52,975 nt of DNA from Planctomycetota bacterium (GTDB lineage Bacteria > Planctomycetota > JACOTG01 > JAJDCM01): contig JAJDCM010000330.1 in NCBI GenBank assembly GCA_029260825.1, positions 1-52,975 on the forward strand. The letters are read 5' to 3'. The notes under the pieces are model-generated. The model searched no databases, was not told the DNA's origin, and worked only from the letters and a program-made list of their open reading frames with translations. The position numbers were made by a program, and so were the translations under genes. Positions 41,979-49,900 of this stretch are shown piece after piece. How positions within the stretch are numbered: the first letter of the stretch is position 1; every line of letters begins with the position of its first letter.

Positions 41979-43556
41979 TCACCGGGATCGATCTCTTGGG
42001 TTCTCATCGATCTGGCCAGGGTGTGTCGTAATTCCCGACACCATGACGCGATCTTGGCCACCACCTCCGAACTCTTCATGAGGACTTCCGGCAATGCATC
42101 CCGAGCCCGGAAGCCAAGAAGGCAAGTCCCTCCGGATGCCGTATCTTTTCATCTTGTTGTAGAGCGTGGATCGGTTGATCCCCAGCTGATGAGAGGATTC
42201 ACTCACATTCCATCCAGTATCGGTCAATACCTTGAGGATCAGTGCCTTCTCCATCGAAACCAGGCGGCGGTCGGTAAGGGGAAGAACAAGACCTCGGTGG
42301 ATGTTTGATTCCATTTCGCTCGATTCGATTCCCAGATCCTCCGGACGAATCAAGTCTCCCTCCGCGGAGAGGGCAGCACGCTCCATCACCGCCCGAAGGG
42401 ATCGAACGTTTCCCGGCCAGGGGTGGGCTTTTAGAACCTCCGCGGCTTCCGGAGAAATGACGAGATTTTCCCGGCCAAACTCCCGTTGAAAGTGATCGCG
42501 AAAGTAACTTGCAAGCTCCAGGATGTCGTTGCATCGTTCTCGCAGCGGAGGAATCTCGATGGGGATGACGCATAGGCGGTAATACAGATCCTCACGGAAT
42601 CGGCCCTGTTTCACCATTTCCTGCAGATTACGGTTGGTACTGGCAACGATGCGAATATCCACCGCTACTTCTTGATTCCCGCCCACCGGGATGAATGCCT
42701 TCTCCTGAATCGCTCGCAAGGTCTTCGCTTGCAAAGAAACATCCATTTCACCGATTTCATCCAGGAAGAGAGTTCCTTCATGAGCAGCCTGAAAGAAGCC
42801 TTTCTTTCCCCGACGAGCCGAGCCAGTGAATGAGCCCTCTTCATAGCCAAAGAGCTCGCTTTCAAGGAGAGAGGCACTCAGCGCGGCGCAATTGATCGCA
42901 ACGAACGGCCCGGATCGGCGCTCGCGGAGATAGTGAATGGCCCGCGCCACAAGCTCCTTCCCCGTACCACTTTCCCCTTCGATGAGAACCGTCGAATCCC
43001 GGGAAGTCGCCACCTTCTGGGCGGAACGCAAGACACGTCTCATCCGCGCACTACTTCCGATGATTTCCGGGACCCCTTCCTTGGCCGGGAGCACGGGTGG
43101 GAACGGATTCACCTCCCTGAACCCACGAGATCGAAGAGCACCGCGGACAAGGCCACAGGTCTGCTCGATAGAACAGGGCTTTTCGATGTACTCATAAGCC
43201 CCATTCTTCATCGCCTTCACCGCGCTCTCGACCGAGCCAAAGCCAGTCATCATGATGACGAGAAGACCGGGGATTTGATTCTTGAGTTGCTTCAGAAGAT
43301 CCAGACCGTCGCCGTCCGGAAGGTGGACGTCAAGCAGGACAACATCGACGTCCTTTTCCGGAACCAAGGATCGAGCCTGGGCTGCGCTTTCGGCTTCAAA
43401 GACCTGAAACCCCTGGCGTCGAAGCCCCTGAACGAATCCCGATCGGAGAGCGGCATCGTCCTCGACCACGAGAAGCTTGACGTCATTCGGGTCAATTCTC
43501 CCCGGCTCTTTGGCACAAGGATGATTTCCCGGGCTCTTGCTCCCCAAGTTGTCCAT
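41979..43556 (-). CDS. NtrC-family sigma-54 activator with receiver domain (FleQ-like candidate)
   Basis: A 525-aa regulator. Receiver domain with Asp76 (VVLLDVHLP), AAA+ with Walker A GESGTGK (194-200), sigma-54 loop GSFTGS (241-246) instead of GAFTGA, and Walker B GTLFLDEIGEMD. The Fis-type helix-turn-helix (ESSHQLGINRSTLYNKMKRY) is followed by about 50 extra Gly/Pro/Arg-rich residues, an unusual tail. It has its own upstream region and stands before the sigma-54 promoter of the long operon. It may be the first-level activator; whether it binds phosphate from the kinases here is unknown. Confidence 0.92.
   Translation of the reverse strand: MDNLGSKSPGNHPCAKEPGRIDPNDVKLLVVEDDAALRSGFVQGLRRQGFQVFEAESAAQARSLVPEKDVDVVLLDVHLPDGDGLDLLKQLKNQIPGLLVIMMTGFGSVESAVKAMKNGAYEYIEKPCSIEQTCGLVRGALRSRGFREVNPFPPVLPAKEGVPEIIGSSARMRRVLRSAQKVATSRDSTVLIEGESGTGKELVARAIHYLRERRSGPFVAINCAALSASLLESELFGYEEGSFTGSARRGKKGFFQAAHEGTLFLDEIGEMDVSLQAKTLRAIQEKAFIPVGGNQEVAVDIRIVASTNRNLQEMVKQGRFREDLYYRLCVIPIEIPPLRERCNDILELASYFRDHFQREFGRENLVISPEAAEVLKAHPWPGNVRSLRAVMERAALSAEGDLIRPEDLGIESSEMESNIHRGLVLPLTDRRLVSMEKALILKVLTDTGWNVSESSHQLGINRSTLYNKMKRYGIRRDLPSWLPGSGCIAGSPHEEFGGGGQDRVMVSGITTHPGQIDENPRDRSR
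42085..42113 (-). promoter_or_regulatory. weak enhancer-like inverted repeat
   Basis: CTTCCGG and CCGGAAG, 15 bases apart, in the 3' end of the NtrC-family gene and about 185-210 bases upstream of the third sigma-54 promoter. The core CTTCCGG is shared with the enhancer-like sites before fliK and flgF, but the surrounding bases are not. Possible enhancer, low confidence. Confidence 0.3.
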
Positions 43557-43944
43557 GTCTTTCCCCGTCTTTCGAGTTACCCACGAGTTCTTGCACCCCA
43601 GCAGCGTTCAATCCTGGTGCGAGACAAATCGCCTCGACCTGTTCAAATAATCGACACCCGGTGACGAAACTTGAGACAAAAAGGAGCGGATGGCACCGGG
43701 CCACCACCCCCCTTGTCGGAGAAGAGGATGGCGCTTCGACAATTCGGACAGACCTGACAACTCGTTGTCGCACAACAAATAGAGGGGACTTTCCGAAGCT
43801 TTAGCCCCCTGGCAAGAATTCCTTCTCCGGACCACCTTGAGCCCAATCTTGAAGCCCCCCATCATTTCTTCTTAAGCCCTGCCTTCCTGCACGACGAAAT
43901 AACGCAAGAGAAGACTGCGTACGACCAGTAGATAGAAGGAAACC
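43557..43944. other. 388-base divergent gap without a clear promoter
   Basis: Lies between two divergently transcribed genes: the NtrC-family regulator (minus) and the glycosyltransferase fusion (plus). No plausible ORF and no clear sigma-54 or sigma-28 motif on either strand. GGCAAGAATTCCTTCTCCGG at 43811-43830 loosely resembles the enhancer-like repeats but has two extra bases in different places. AAGGA sits just before the plus-strand start. Sigma-70 promoters are likely but not readable with confidence. Confidence 0.6.
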
Positions 43945-46900
43945 ATGGGACCGACGATCTCCCTGTGCATGATTGTGAAAGACGAAGCAGAGCTGCTACC
44001 CGCCTGTCTTCATTCGGTGCGCGACCTCGTTGATGAGATCGTCATCTGCGATACGGGATCTTCTGACGCAACTCTAAAGATCGCCACGGATGCAGGGGCA
44101 AAGGTTCTCCAGGTGCCGTGGAAAGACGACTTCTCTCATGCGCGGAATCAAACCCTGGCACTCGCAACTTCTGATTGGATCCTGATTCTCGACGCAGACG
44201 AGACGATGACGCCGGAATCGATTCCCATCCTGCGCAAAGCCATGCATGATGATGGACACGTGGGCTACAGCCTCAACGTTCGCTCGGAATTCGAAGTGGG
44301 AAAGTCGATCGACGCGACCATCCTCCGCTTCTTTCGCAATCATTCCTCGATCAGGTTTCGAAATCCCATCCATGAACAGGTCTATGACTCGGTTGTGCAG
44401 TACGCGACCAGCACGCAGCGTCGCATCGGGCATCTTCCAGTCGACATTCTTCACCGAGGGTACGAGAAAGAACGATTCGAGAAGAGAAAGAAGAGGGAAC
44501 GGAACGAACGGCTCCTGAGGAAGCAATGCAAGCAAGATCCAAAGGACCTCTACTCGCACCATAAACTGGTTCGTCACCTCGAATCGACAAACGGTCACAC
44601 CGACGAATGGGCAGAAGAAGTGCAAAAAGCACATCGCCTTCTTCATGCGCCCCGGGAGTTCGACCGCAACAGAAAGAAGATCTATGCCGCCGAGATATGC
44701 TCGGACTACTGCCTGTTGCTCGAGGAACAGGGAGATGTCCTGGCCGCATTCGCTCACTACCAGGAGATGGCTTCCCTGGTCCCAAGAACGATCAACTTCA
44801 CGTACAACCATGGTCGGGTGGCTCTCGCCTCGAACGAAATCGGCCAATCCATCGACCTCTTTCAGCAGACCATCGATGGGACCGCGGGAGAAATACCGGC
44901 ACGTCTTGGGGTTCAGGAGCACCTGGGACATCATGCACTCGCCGTGGCGTTTTCTCGTGAGAATCGGTCATCTGAGGCAAAGGAAGCCCTCAAGAACGCG
45001 CTGATCTACAAACAGGACTACTCTCCCTCCCTGGAACTTCTTGCATCTCTCCGTGGAGAGTTCGCAAGTCAAAGCCAGGAGGGATTCGAACAACCCATTC
45101 AACCCAAGAACACGGAGAGAATTCTCGTGAACGAAGAGCGCCGCCAACCCGATCAGTTCCAGGAACCGTGGTCGACCGAAGCAAAAGATGCACTTTCCGG
45201 TCCCATCATGGAGTGGCACGCCGTGTTCATGCCCTTCTTCGACTCCTGTCGGAGCATCCTCGATATCGGCTCGGGAAACGGAATGTTCCTCGAGATCGTT
45301 CGAGCGGCAAACAAAGAGGGTCTCGGCATTGACATCTCCCAAGAAATCGTCGATGCATCGTGTTCTCGAGGACTGGACGTTCGTCTTCAGGACTTCAAGG
45401 AAGGCTTGCCCGCTGGCCCCTTTGACGGAATTCACGCTTGCCATGTTCTTGAATACCTCACCCTCCCGGAGCTCTATTCCTTCCTTACTTCCTGCCACCA
45501 GGCCTTGAGTCCCGGTGGAACCCTGCTTCTTCGAACATCCAATCTCGAGAACTCGGACGTTCGGGACAAAATCTTCTGGAAGGACGAAAAACATATTCGA
45601 GCCTATCCTCTTGATGTGCTGAAAGGATGTCTCACCGAACTTGGTTTTGAAATCGCCGAAAAGGGCGTGGAGAATGGTTCGTTCAACGACATCTTCGTCG
45701 TTGCCAGGCGGGCAGCTGCGGCACAATTCACGAAATCTCCGACCGCTCCGTCGGTCAGCACAAAGGCCCCCCGCGTCGTTTGGGAGGGGTCCCAGTTCGT
45801 TTCTCACTCCCTGGCCCGGGTCAACCGAGAACTGACCCTGGCTCTCCTGGACACGGGGAAGTGTGAACTATCCGTGGCTCCGTTCGAACCTCACTCATTC
45901 GGCGCCGAAGTGGACGAACGGTTCGAGAAGATCCAGAACAAGATCTATGCTCTCCTTTCCGGCCCTGTGGACCATCACGTCCGACATCAGTGGCCCCCGA
46001 ACTTCGCGCCTCCCCGAGAAGGAAAATGGATCACGTACCAACCCTGGGAGTACGGAGCCATACCGAAGTCCTGGCTGGAGCCGCTGAGATCACAGGTTGA
46101 TGAAATCTGGGTTCCGAGCCAGAGTGTTCGCGAGGGCATGGTGGCAAGTGGAGTTCCTGAAGAAAAGGTTCACGTCATTTCCAATGGGGTCAATCCTCTT
46201 CAGTTTCGACCTGAGGCCTCCCCGAAATCTCTTCCCTATGAGGGAACCTTCCGCTTCCTCTTTGTGGGAGGAACGATCTGGAGGAAGGGCATCGATGTCC
46301 TGCTCAACGCCTTCACGAGCGCTTTCACGGAACGAGACAATGTGTCTCTGGTGATCAAGGAAGTCGGAAAAGACACGAGCTACAAGAATCAGGTCATGGA
46401 TGAGCGCATTCGAAAAATCGCTCAATCCGGACAGGGTCCCAAGATCGTTTACCTGGAGGAACAGATCGCGGAAGAGGACCTTCCCGGGCTGTACACCGCG
46501 TGTGACTGTCTCGTTCATCCATTCCGCGGAGAGGGGTTTGCCTTGCCGGTGGTAGAAGCCGCGGCATGCGGACTCCCGGTCGTCGTGACCGATGGCGGCC
46601 CTTGCAACAACTATCTCGACCGTTCCATGGCCTACTTCATTCCTTCGGAGAAGAAGAACTGCTCGGTCGATCTGGAACTCTGTGTACCGGGATGGATTCA
46701 CGAACCCAACCTGCAGGAGTTCACCGAAATCCTGCGAAGCCTCCCTCACAACCACGCGGAAGCCAAGAAGAAGGCCAGCGCCGCAGCGAAGCACGTACGC
46801 ACTCAGGTCACCTGGGCCACTTCGGCAAGTCAGGTCCTCGAACGACTCGGTGCGGCTCCCCCGTCATCGCCCAAGCTTGCACAGAAGAGCGAGGCTTCCC

Positions 46901-47622
46901 GGGACCAGATCGAACTCCAGTCGGAGCAAACGACGGACGTCATCGCCCGGCTCAAGCAATCCGTGGAAGAGCTTCTCAAAAAGGCAAGTTCACCCTCCGA
47001 TCGGGAGGCCTTTCCCGAAATCGACTCCGTCCTTGCCGAGGCCTACAGGTCACTTGCCCGTCTCTATTATCAGGAGACGAAGTACACGGAAGCTAAAAAC
47101 GAGCTTCGTCGTGCTCTTGAACTGGAACCCTCGAATACCTCGGATCGAATGATGCTCGGAAACGCAGAGCTGCTGAATGGAGATCCAAACGCTGCCATCA
47201 AAACCCTTGAGCAAGCGATCTCCCAGGAGCCTTCCAACCCGACGGCTCTTTACAACCTGGCACTCGCTCATCGATGTAACAATCAGCTCGAACAGGCAGC
47301 AAGTTACTTTGAAAAAGCCATTCACCTGGGTGAGTCATCGTCTGAGGTTCACAACAATCTGGGAGTGACTCTCTTTGACCTTGGCAAGGTTCAACAGGCA
47401 AAGAAGCACCTTGAACAAGCCTTGCAAATGGAACCGTCGTCTCTTGACGCGGGCTTGAACCTCGCCCAGCTCGAACAGCACGACGGAGACTCGACTTCAG
47501 CGCTGAAGAGGCTTCTTCATCTCCAAAGATTCCACGCCGAGAACATCGAATTAAAAAGAGAAATATCGGCCCTGCAGAAAGATGCGACGGATCGCCTGCC
47601 AGGTGAAGGGACGATGTCCTAG
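43945..47622 (+). CDS. glycosyltransferase/methyltransferase/TPR fusion, probable flagellin glycosylation
   Basis: A 1225-aa multidomain protein. Residues 1-290: GT-A (family 2-like) with TISLCMIVKDEAELLPACLH and the metal-binding DAD in ILDADE, then helical repeats. About 415-590: SAM-dependent methyltransferase (motif I LDIGSGNG, GIDIS). About 610-970: GT4-like with VHVISNGVNPLQFRPE, FLFVGGTIWRKGIDVLLNAF and GEGFALPVVEAAACG (E-x7-E type). About 1020-1225: TPR repeats (KYTEAKNELRRALELEPSN). SD AAGGA before ATG. Beside flagellin genes, so flagellin O-glycosylation is the likely role; TPR-linked transferases often modify proteins. Substrate not proven. Confidence 0.85.
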   Translation: MGPTISLCMIVKDEAELLPACLHSVRDLVDEIVICDTGSSDATLKIATDAGAKVLQVPWKDDFSHARNQTLALATSDWILILDADETMTPESIPILRKAMHDDGHVGYSLNVRSEFEVGKSIDATILRFFRNHSSIRFRNPIHEQVYDSVVQYATSTQRRIGHLPVDILHRGYEKERFEKRKKRERNERLLRKQCKQDPKDLYSHHKLVRHLESTNGHTDEWAEEVQKAHRLLHAPREFDRNRKKIYAAEICSDYCLLLEEQGDVLAAFAHYQEMASLVPRTINFTYNHGRVALASNEIGQSIDLFQQTIDGTAGEIPARLGVQEHLGHHALAVAFSRENRSSEAKEALKNALIYKQDYSPSLELLASLRGEFASQSQEGFEQPIQPKNTERILVNEERRQPDQFQEPWSTEAKDALSGPIMEWHAVFMPFFDSCRSILDIGSGNGMFLEIVRAANKEGLGIDISQEIVDASCSRGLDVRLQDFKEGLPAGPFDGIHACHVLEYLTLPELYSFLTSCHQALSPGGTLLLRTSNLENSDVRDKIFWKDEKHIRAYPLDVLKGCLTELGFEIAEKGVENGSFNDIFVVARRAAAAQFTKSPTAPSVSTKAPRVVWEGSQFVSHSLARVNRELTLALLDTGKCELSVAPFEPHSFGAEVDERFEKIQNKIYALLSGPVDHHVRHQWPPNFAPPREGKWITYQPWEYGAIPKSWLEPLRSQVDEIWVPSQSVREGMVASGVPEEKVHVISNGVNPLQFRPEASPKSLPYEGTFRFLFVGGTIWRKGIDVLLNAFTSAFTERDNVSLVIKEVGKDTSYKNQVMDERIRKIAQSGQGPKIVYLEEQIAEEDLPGLYTACDCLVHPFRGEGFALPVVEAAACGLPVVVTDGGPCNNYLDRSMAYFIPSEKKNCSVDLELCVPGWIHEPNLQEFTEILRSLPHNHAEAKKKASAAAKHVRTQVTWATSASQVLERLGAAPPSSPKLAQKSEASRDQIELQSEQTTDVIARLKQSVEELLKKASSPSDREAFPEIDSVLAEAYRSLARLYYQETKYTEAKNELRRALELEPSNTSDRMMLGNAELLNGDPNAAIKTLEQAISQEPSNPTALYNLALAHRCNNQLEQAASYFEKAIHLGESSSEVHNNLGVTLFDLGKVQQAKKHLEQALQMEPSSLDAGLNLAQLEQHDGDSTSALKRLLHLQRFHAENIELKREISALQKDATDRLPGEGTMS

Positions 47623-47632
47623 AGGGACAGGG

Positions 47633-48019
47633 CTAGGCCGAAAAATCGATGCGGGAGGCAGTTCCTGTCGACGACGACGGGGAGGCGAGACCACGTAGGA
47701 CGGTTTCCCATTCATCGGTACGATCGATCTGGCCTTTGAGACCTTTCAGGCTCTCGGCCAGTTCTTGTTCCAGGATCTTGTTCTTGCAAACAACGCGCAG
47801 CTTCACCGACTCGACGGGATCAGCGTCGCACTCGCTCAAAGGCGCCCCACCCTCTTTCAGAGCGTTGAGTTCATCAACAAGATTCTGAGCACGCTCCCAG
47901 AGGGCCAAGATGTCCTCGATCGTCAAACGCGACCAGGTAGCGGATAGCTGATCGTAGGCGTCCTCAAGACGAAGAAGAAGCTCGAGAGTCTTCGGTCGTG
48001 CACTGGATTGCAAGGACAT
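47633..48019 (-). CDS. fliT: FliT-like chaperone, tentative
   Basis: ATG at 48019 (MSLQSSARPKTLELLLRLED) gives 128 aa and avoids overlap with fliS. It is helical: DAYDQLSATWSRLTIEDILA and ILEQELAESLKGLKGQIDR. Position after fliS is where fliT (a FliD chaperone) normally sits. Sequence similarity is not recognisable by eye, so this rests on size, helicity and order. Confidence 0.6.
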   Translation of the reverse strand: MSLQSSARPKTLELLLRLEDAYDQLSATWSRLTIEDILALWERAQNLVDELNALKEGGAPLSECDADPVESVKLRVVCKNKILEQELAESLKGLKGQIDRTDEWETVLRGLASPSSSTGTASRIDFSA

Positions 48020-48030
48020 GTTCACGTTCC

Positions 48031-48411
48031 TCAGGAAGCGGAATTCGCCGCGATGATCGCCCATCCCTCACGGAGAGTTCTCATGACTTTCTCCGCTTCC
48101 GAGAATGCTCGGCCATCCTGGTCAATATTGCCCCGGGTCAGACGGTTCTGCACGAACGCGTAGAGCGCGTCGAGCTGGGCGGCGATCTCCGCTCCACTAA
48201 CCCGGTCAAGACTGCTCACAAGCTCCCCAAGGATCCCCTGAGCCTTGCCGACAAAGACTCGAGCCTGAATCCGATCTCCATTGCTCAAGGCTTCACGGGC
48301 GTTCACCATGGAGCTGATGGCGCCGTCATACAGCATCACTACGATCTGGATCGGCGAGGCGGTCATGACTCGATTGCGAAGGTACTCTCGTCCTGCATTT
48401 CCGTAATTCAT
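48031..48411 (-). CDS. fliS: FliS, flagellin export chaperone
   Basis: FliS binds unfolded flagellin before export. The 126-aa protein starts MNYGNAGREYLRNRVMTASP, followed by IQIVVMLYDGAISSMVNARE and ending REGWAIIAANSAS, a clear FliS. GAGGA lies before the ATG. A sigma-28-type promoter sits about 105 bases upstream, so it is probably expressed with filament genes. Confidence 0.95.
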   Translation of the reverse strand: MNYGNAGREYLRNRVMTASPIQIVVMLYDGAISSMVNAREALSNGDRIQARVFVGKAQGILGELVSSLDRVSGAEIAAQLDALYAFVQNRLTRGNIDQDGRAFSEAEKVMRTLREGWAIIAANSAS

Positions 48412-48503
48412 CGTAGGGTCCTCAAGTTATCCGCAGTCATCCGTTCGTGAAGAAGAGAAGGCCGAGTCCGCGCCTTTCTCGCACTGCCCCTGGCCAAGAA
48501 CCA

Positions 48504-48615
48504 TCTACGCTTCCTTATAGGTCGTTTCTCAACTGGCTTGAGTCGATGAAGCGGAGGCTTCTTGGAGTTCCGATCAAAGCCTGGTGAGGCTCAACCTTGG
48601 AACCAAAAGTTCGAG
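48504..48615 (-). repeat. copy A of duplicated intergenic segment
   Basis: About 110 bases, roughly 70% alike by eye to 52255-52370: both have CATCTACGCT, TTATAGGTCG, GGCTTGAG or CGCTTGAG, GCGNAGGCTT, GTTCCGA and TGAGGCTC in order (plus strand). Each contains a sigma-28-type promoter and lies just after a flagellin gene of the same subtype, so flagellin plus spacer seem to have been duplicated together. Confidence 0.7.
48515..48541 (-). promoter_or_regulatory. sigma-28-type promoter of fliS
   Basis: On the minus strand TCAA-N15-ACCTATAA. The same box with the same 15-base spacer occurs before two flagellin genes. Six of eight bases of the -10 match the general GCCGATAA. Confidence 0.7.
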
Positions 48616-48646
48616 AAAAATATCGAGCAAGAAAGAGCTGCCAAGC

Positions 48647-48689
48647 CGAGGAGGCCGACCGCCAAGCAACGGGGCGATCTTCCTCCTCG
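48647..48689 (-). terminator. weak hairpin after flagellin 1
   Basis: CGAGGAGG and CCTCCTCG can pair around a 27-base loop, 24 bases after the flagellin stop on the minus strand. It corresponds in position and core sequence to the stronger hairpin after flagellin 3, so it may be a worn copy of that terminator. Confidence 0.4.
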
Positions 48690-48712
48690 ACGGAAGAGGC
48701 AAGTCAAAGCTC

Positions 48713-49537
48713 TTAGAGTAGGTTAAGGGCGGCCTGCGGTTGCGAGTTCGCCTGAGAGAGAATCGAAACTGCGGCCTGCTGGATGATCGAATTCCGCGTA
48801 AGTCGGGCGGTTTCGGCGGCAACATCAACGTCTCGAATCCGGGATTCGGCAGCCGAGAGGTTCTCGATCGTGCTGGAGAGATTCGAAATCGTGGACTCGA
48901 TTCGATTCTGGGAAGCACCCAGGGTCGCACGGAAATCCGTCACCGTGTTGATTGCAGCATCGATGTTGCTGATCGCAGTTGCAGCATCACCCGACGCTCC
49001 GATATCGAGAGCATTGAGCGAAAGCGCGGTCGCATCCGTATCCTGCAGCGAAAGGCTAATGGTATCCACACCAGCTGCGGTGTCGGCTCCAACCTGCAGC
49101 GAAATACTCGTCGTATTTCCGTCCAAAAGCGAAATGCCGTTGAACTCGCTTGCTGCGGAGATTCGATCGACCTCGGAAATGAGCTCCTGGAACTCAGTAT
49201 CGAGAGCGTCCTTGTCGCCATCGGAGAGGGTTCCGTTCGAAGCCTGAACGGACAGCTCCCTCATTCGAGTCAGAAGACTATTGACCTCGTCCAACGAACC
49301 TTCGGCGGTCTGCACAAGGCTGATACCGTCGTTCGCGTTTCGGGAGGCCTGTTGAAAACTTCGAACATCGGCTCTCATTCGTTCGGAGATTGCCAATCCA
49401 GCAGCGTCGTCAGCAGCTCTATTAATTCGTAGTCCCGAAGACAGACGCTCAAAAGAGCTTCCTAGCCGGTCACTTACATTTGCCAGGTTCCTTTGCGCGT
49501 TGAGCGAGGCTACGTTTGAGTTAATTCGTAATGCCAT
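48713..49537 (-). CDS. fliC: flagellin 1 (FliC type)
   Basis: Filament protein of 274 aa. It has only the conserved D0/D1 ends: [60 protein letters not shown] and C-terminal [35 protein letters not shown]. No outer variable domain beyond a short centre, so the filament should be slim. It is very similar to flagellin 3 in this window. A sigma-28-type promoter lies about 90 bases before the start. Confidence 0.97.
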   Translation of the reverse strand: MALRINSNVASLNAQRNLANVSDRLGSSFERLSSGLRINRAADDAAGLAISERMRADVRSFQQASRNANDGISLVQTAEGSLDEVNSLLTRMRELSVQASNGTLSDGDKDALDTEFQELISEVDRISAASEFNGISLLDGNTTSISLQVGADTAAGVDTISLSLQDTDATALSLNALDIGASGDAATAISNIDAAINTVTDFRATLGASQNRIESTISNLSSTIENLSAAESRIRDVDVAAETARLTRNSIIQQAAVSILSQANSQPQAALNLL

Positions 49538-49628
49538 GGTTACATCTTTCTAGTTCAAGACAAAAGGGGGATGGGCCTCAAACGATTTGCCCACCGAAGG
49601 AACAAAGGACCTCTTGGTCCACCCATCG

Positions 49629-49655
49629 TTATAGGTCTGCATGGGAAACACTTTA
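49629..49655 (-). promoter_or_regulatory. sigma-28-type promoter of flagellin 1
   Basis: On the minus strand TAAA-N15-ACCTATAA. It keeps the consensus -35 TAAA; the other two copies read TCAA. The leader to the start codon is about 85 bases and contains a small hairpin (GGACC, AAGA, GGTCC). Confidence 0.75.
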
Positions 49656-49689
49656 GGGATAACCCGTAGATTCCTCTTTTGTTCTTCCT

Positions 49690-49900
49690 ATTGCCCTGGA
49701 GCGACACTAGATGAGAGATGGATAGCTCTGCCGTCGAAAAGAAACTGATCCAGAATGGACCCTTGGAAATGAGAAGCGGTGATGGGAGGATGCAGAATAT
49801 GTGTGGCGCGATGGGACAGGACTTGGAGATGAGTAGAGAGAAGAAAAACCAGGAAGGCACTCAGCTCGTGAAAAAAAGAGGGGATACTACTGGAGGGAGG
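49690..49900 (+). other. GGA-rich unexplained stretch between fliD and the flagellin 1 promoter
   Basis: The 349-base gap 49538-49886 holds the promoter and leader of flagellin 1 in its left part. The right part is purine-rich on the plus strand and has about 13 GGA trinucleotides in 200 bases. A plus-strand frame of 72 codons starts at 49718 but overlaps fliD antisense and looks unlike a protein. Regulatory RNA, degraded sequence or base bias are all possible. Confidence 0.4.

Noticed and set aside
43600..43616. Possible sigma-54 promoter for the NtrC-family gene (minus strand AGGATTGAACGCTGCTG)
   Set aside because: The GG-N10-GC spacing fits, but the flanking bases match the consensus poorly.
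43811..43830. GGCAAGAATTCCTTCTCCGG as another enhancer copy
   Set aside because: It needs two single-base insertions relative to the 18-bp element and has no sigma-54 promoter at the proper distance.
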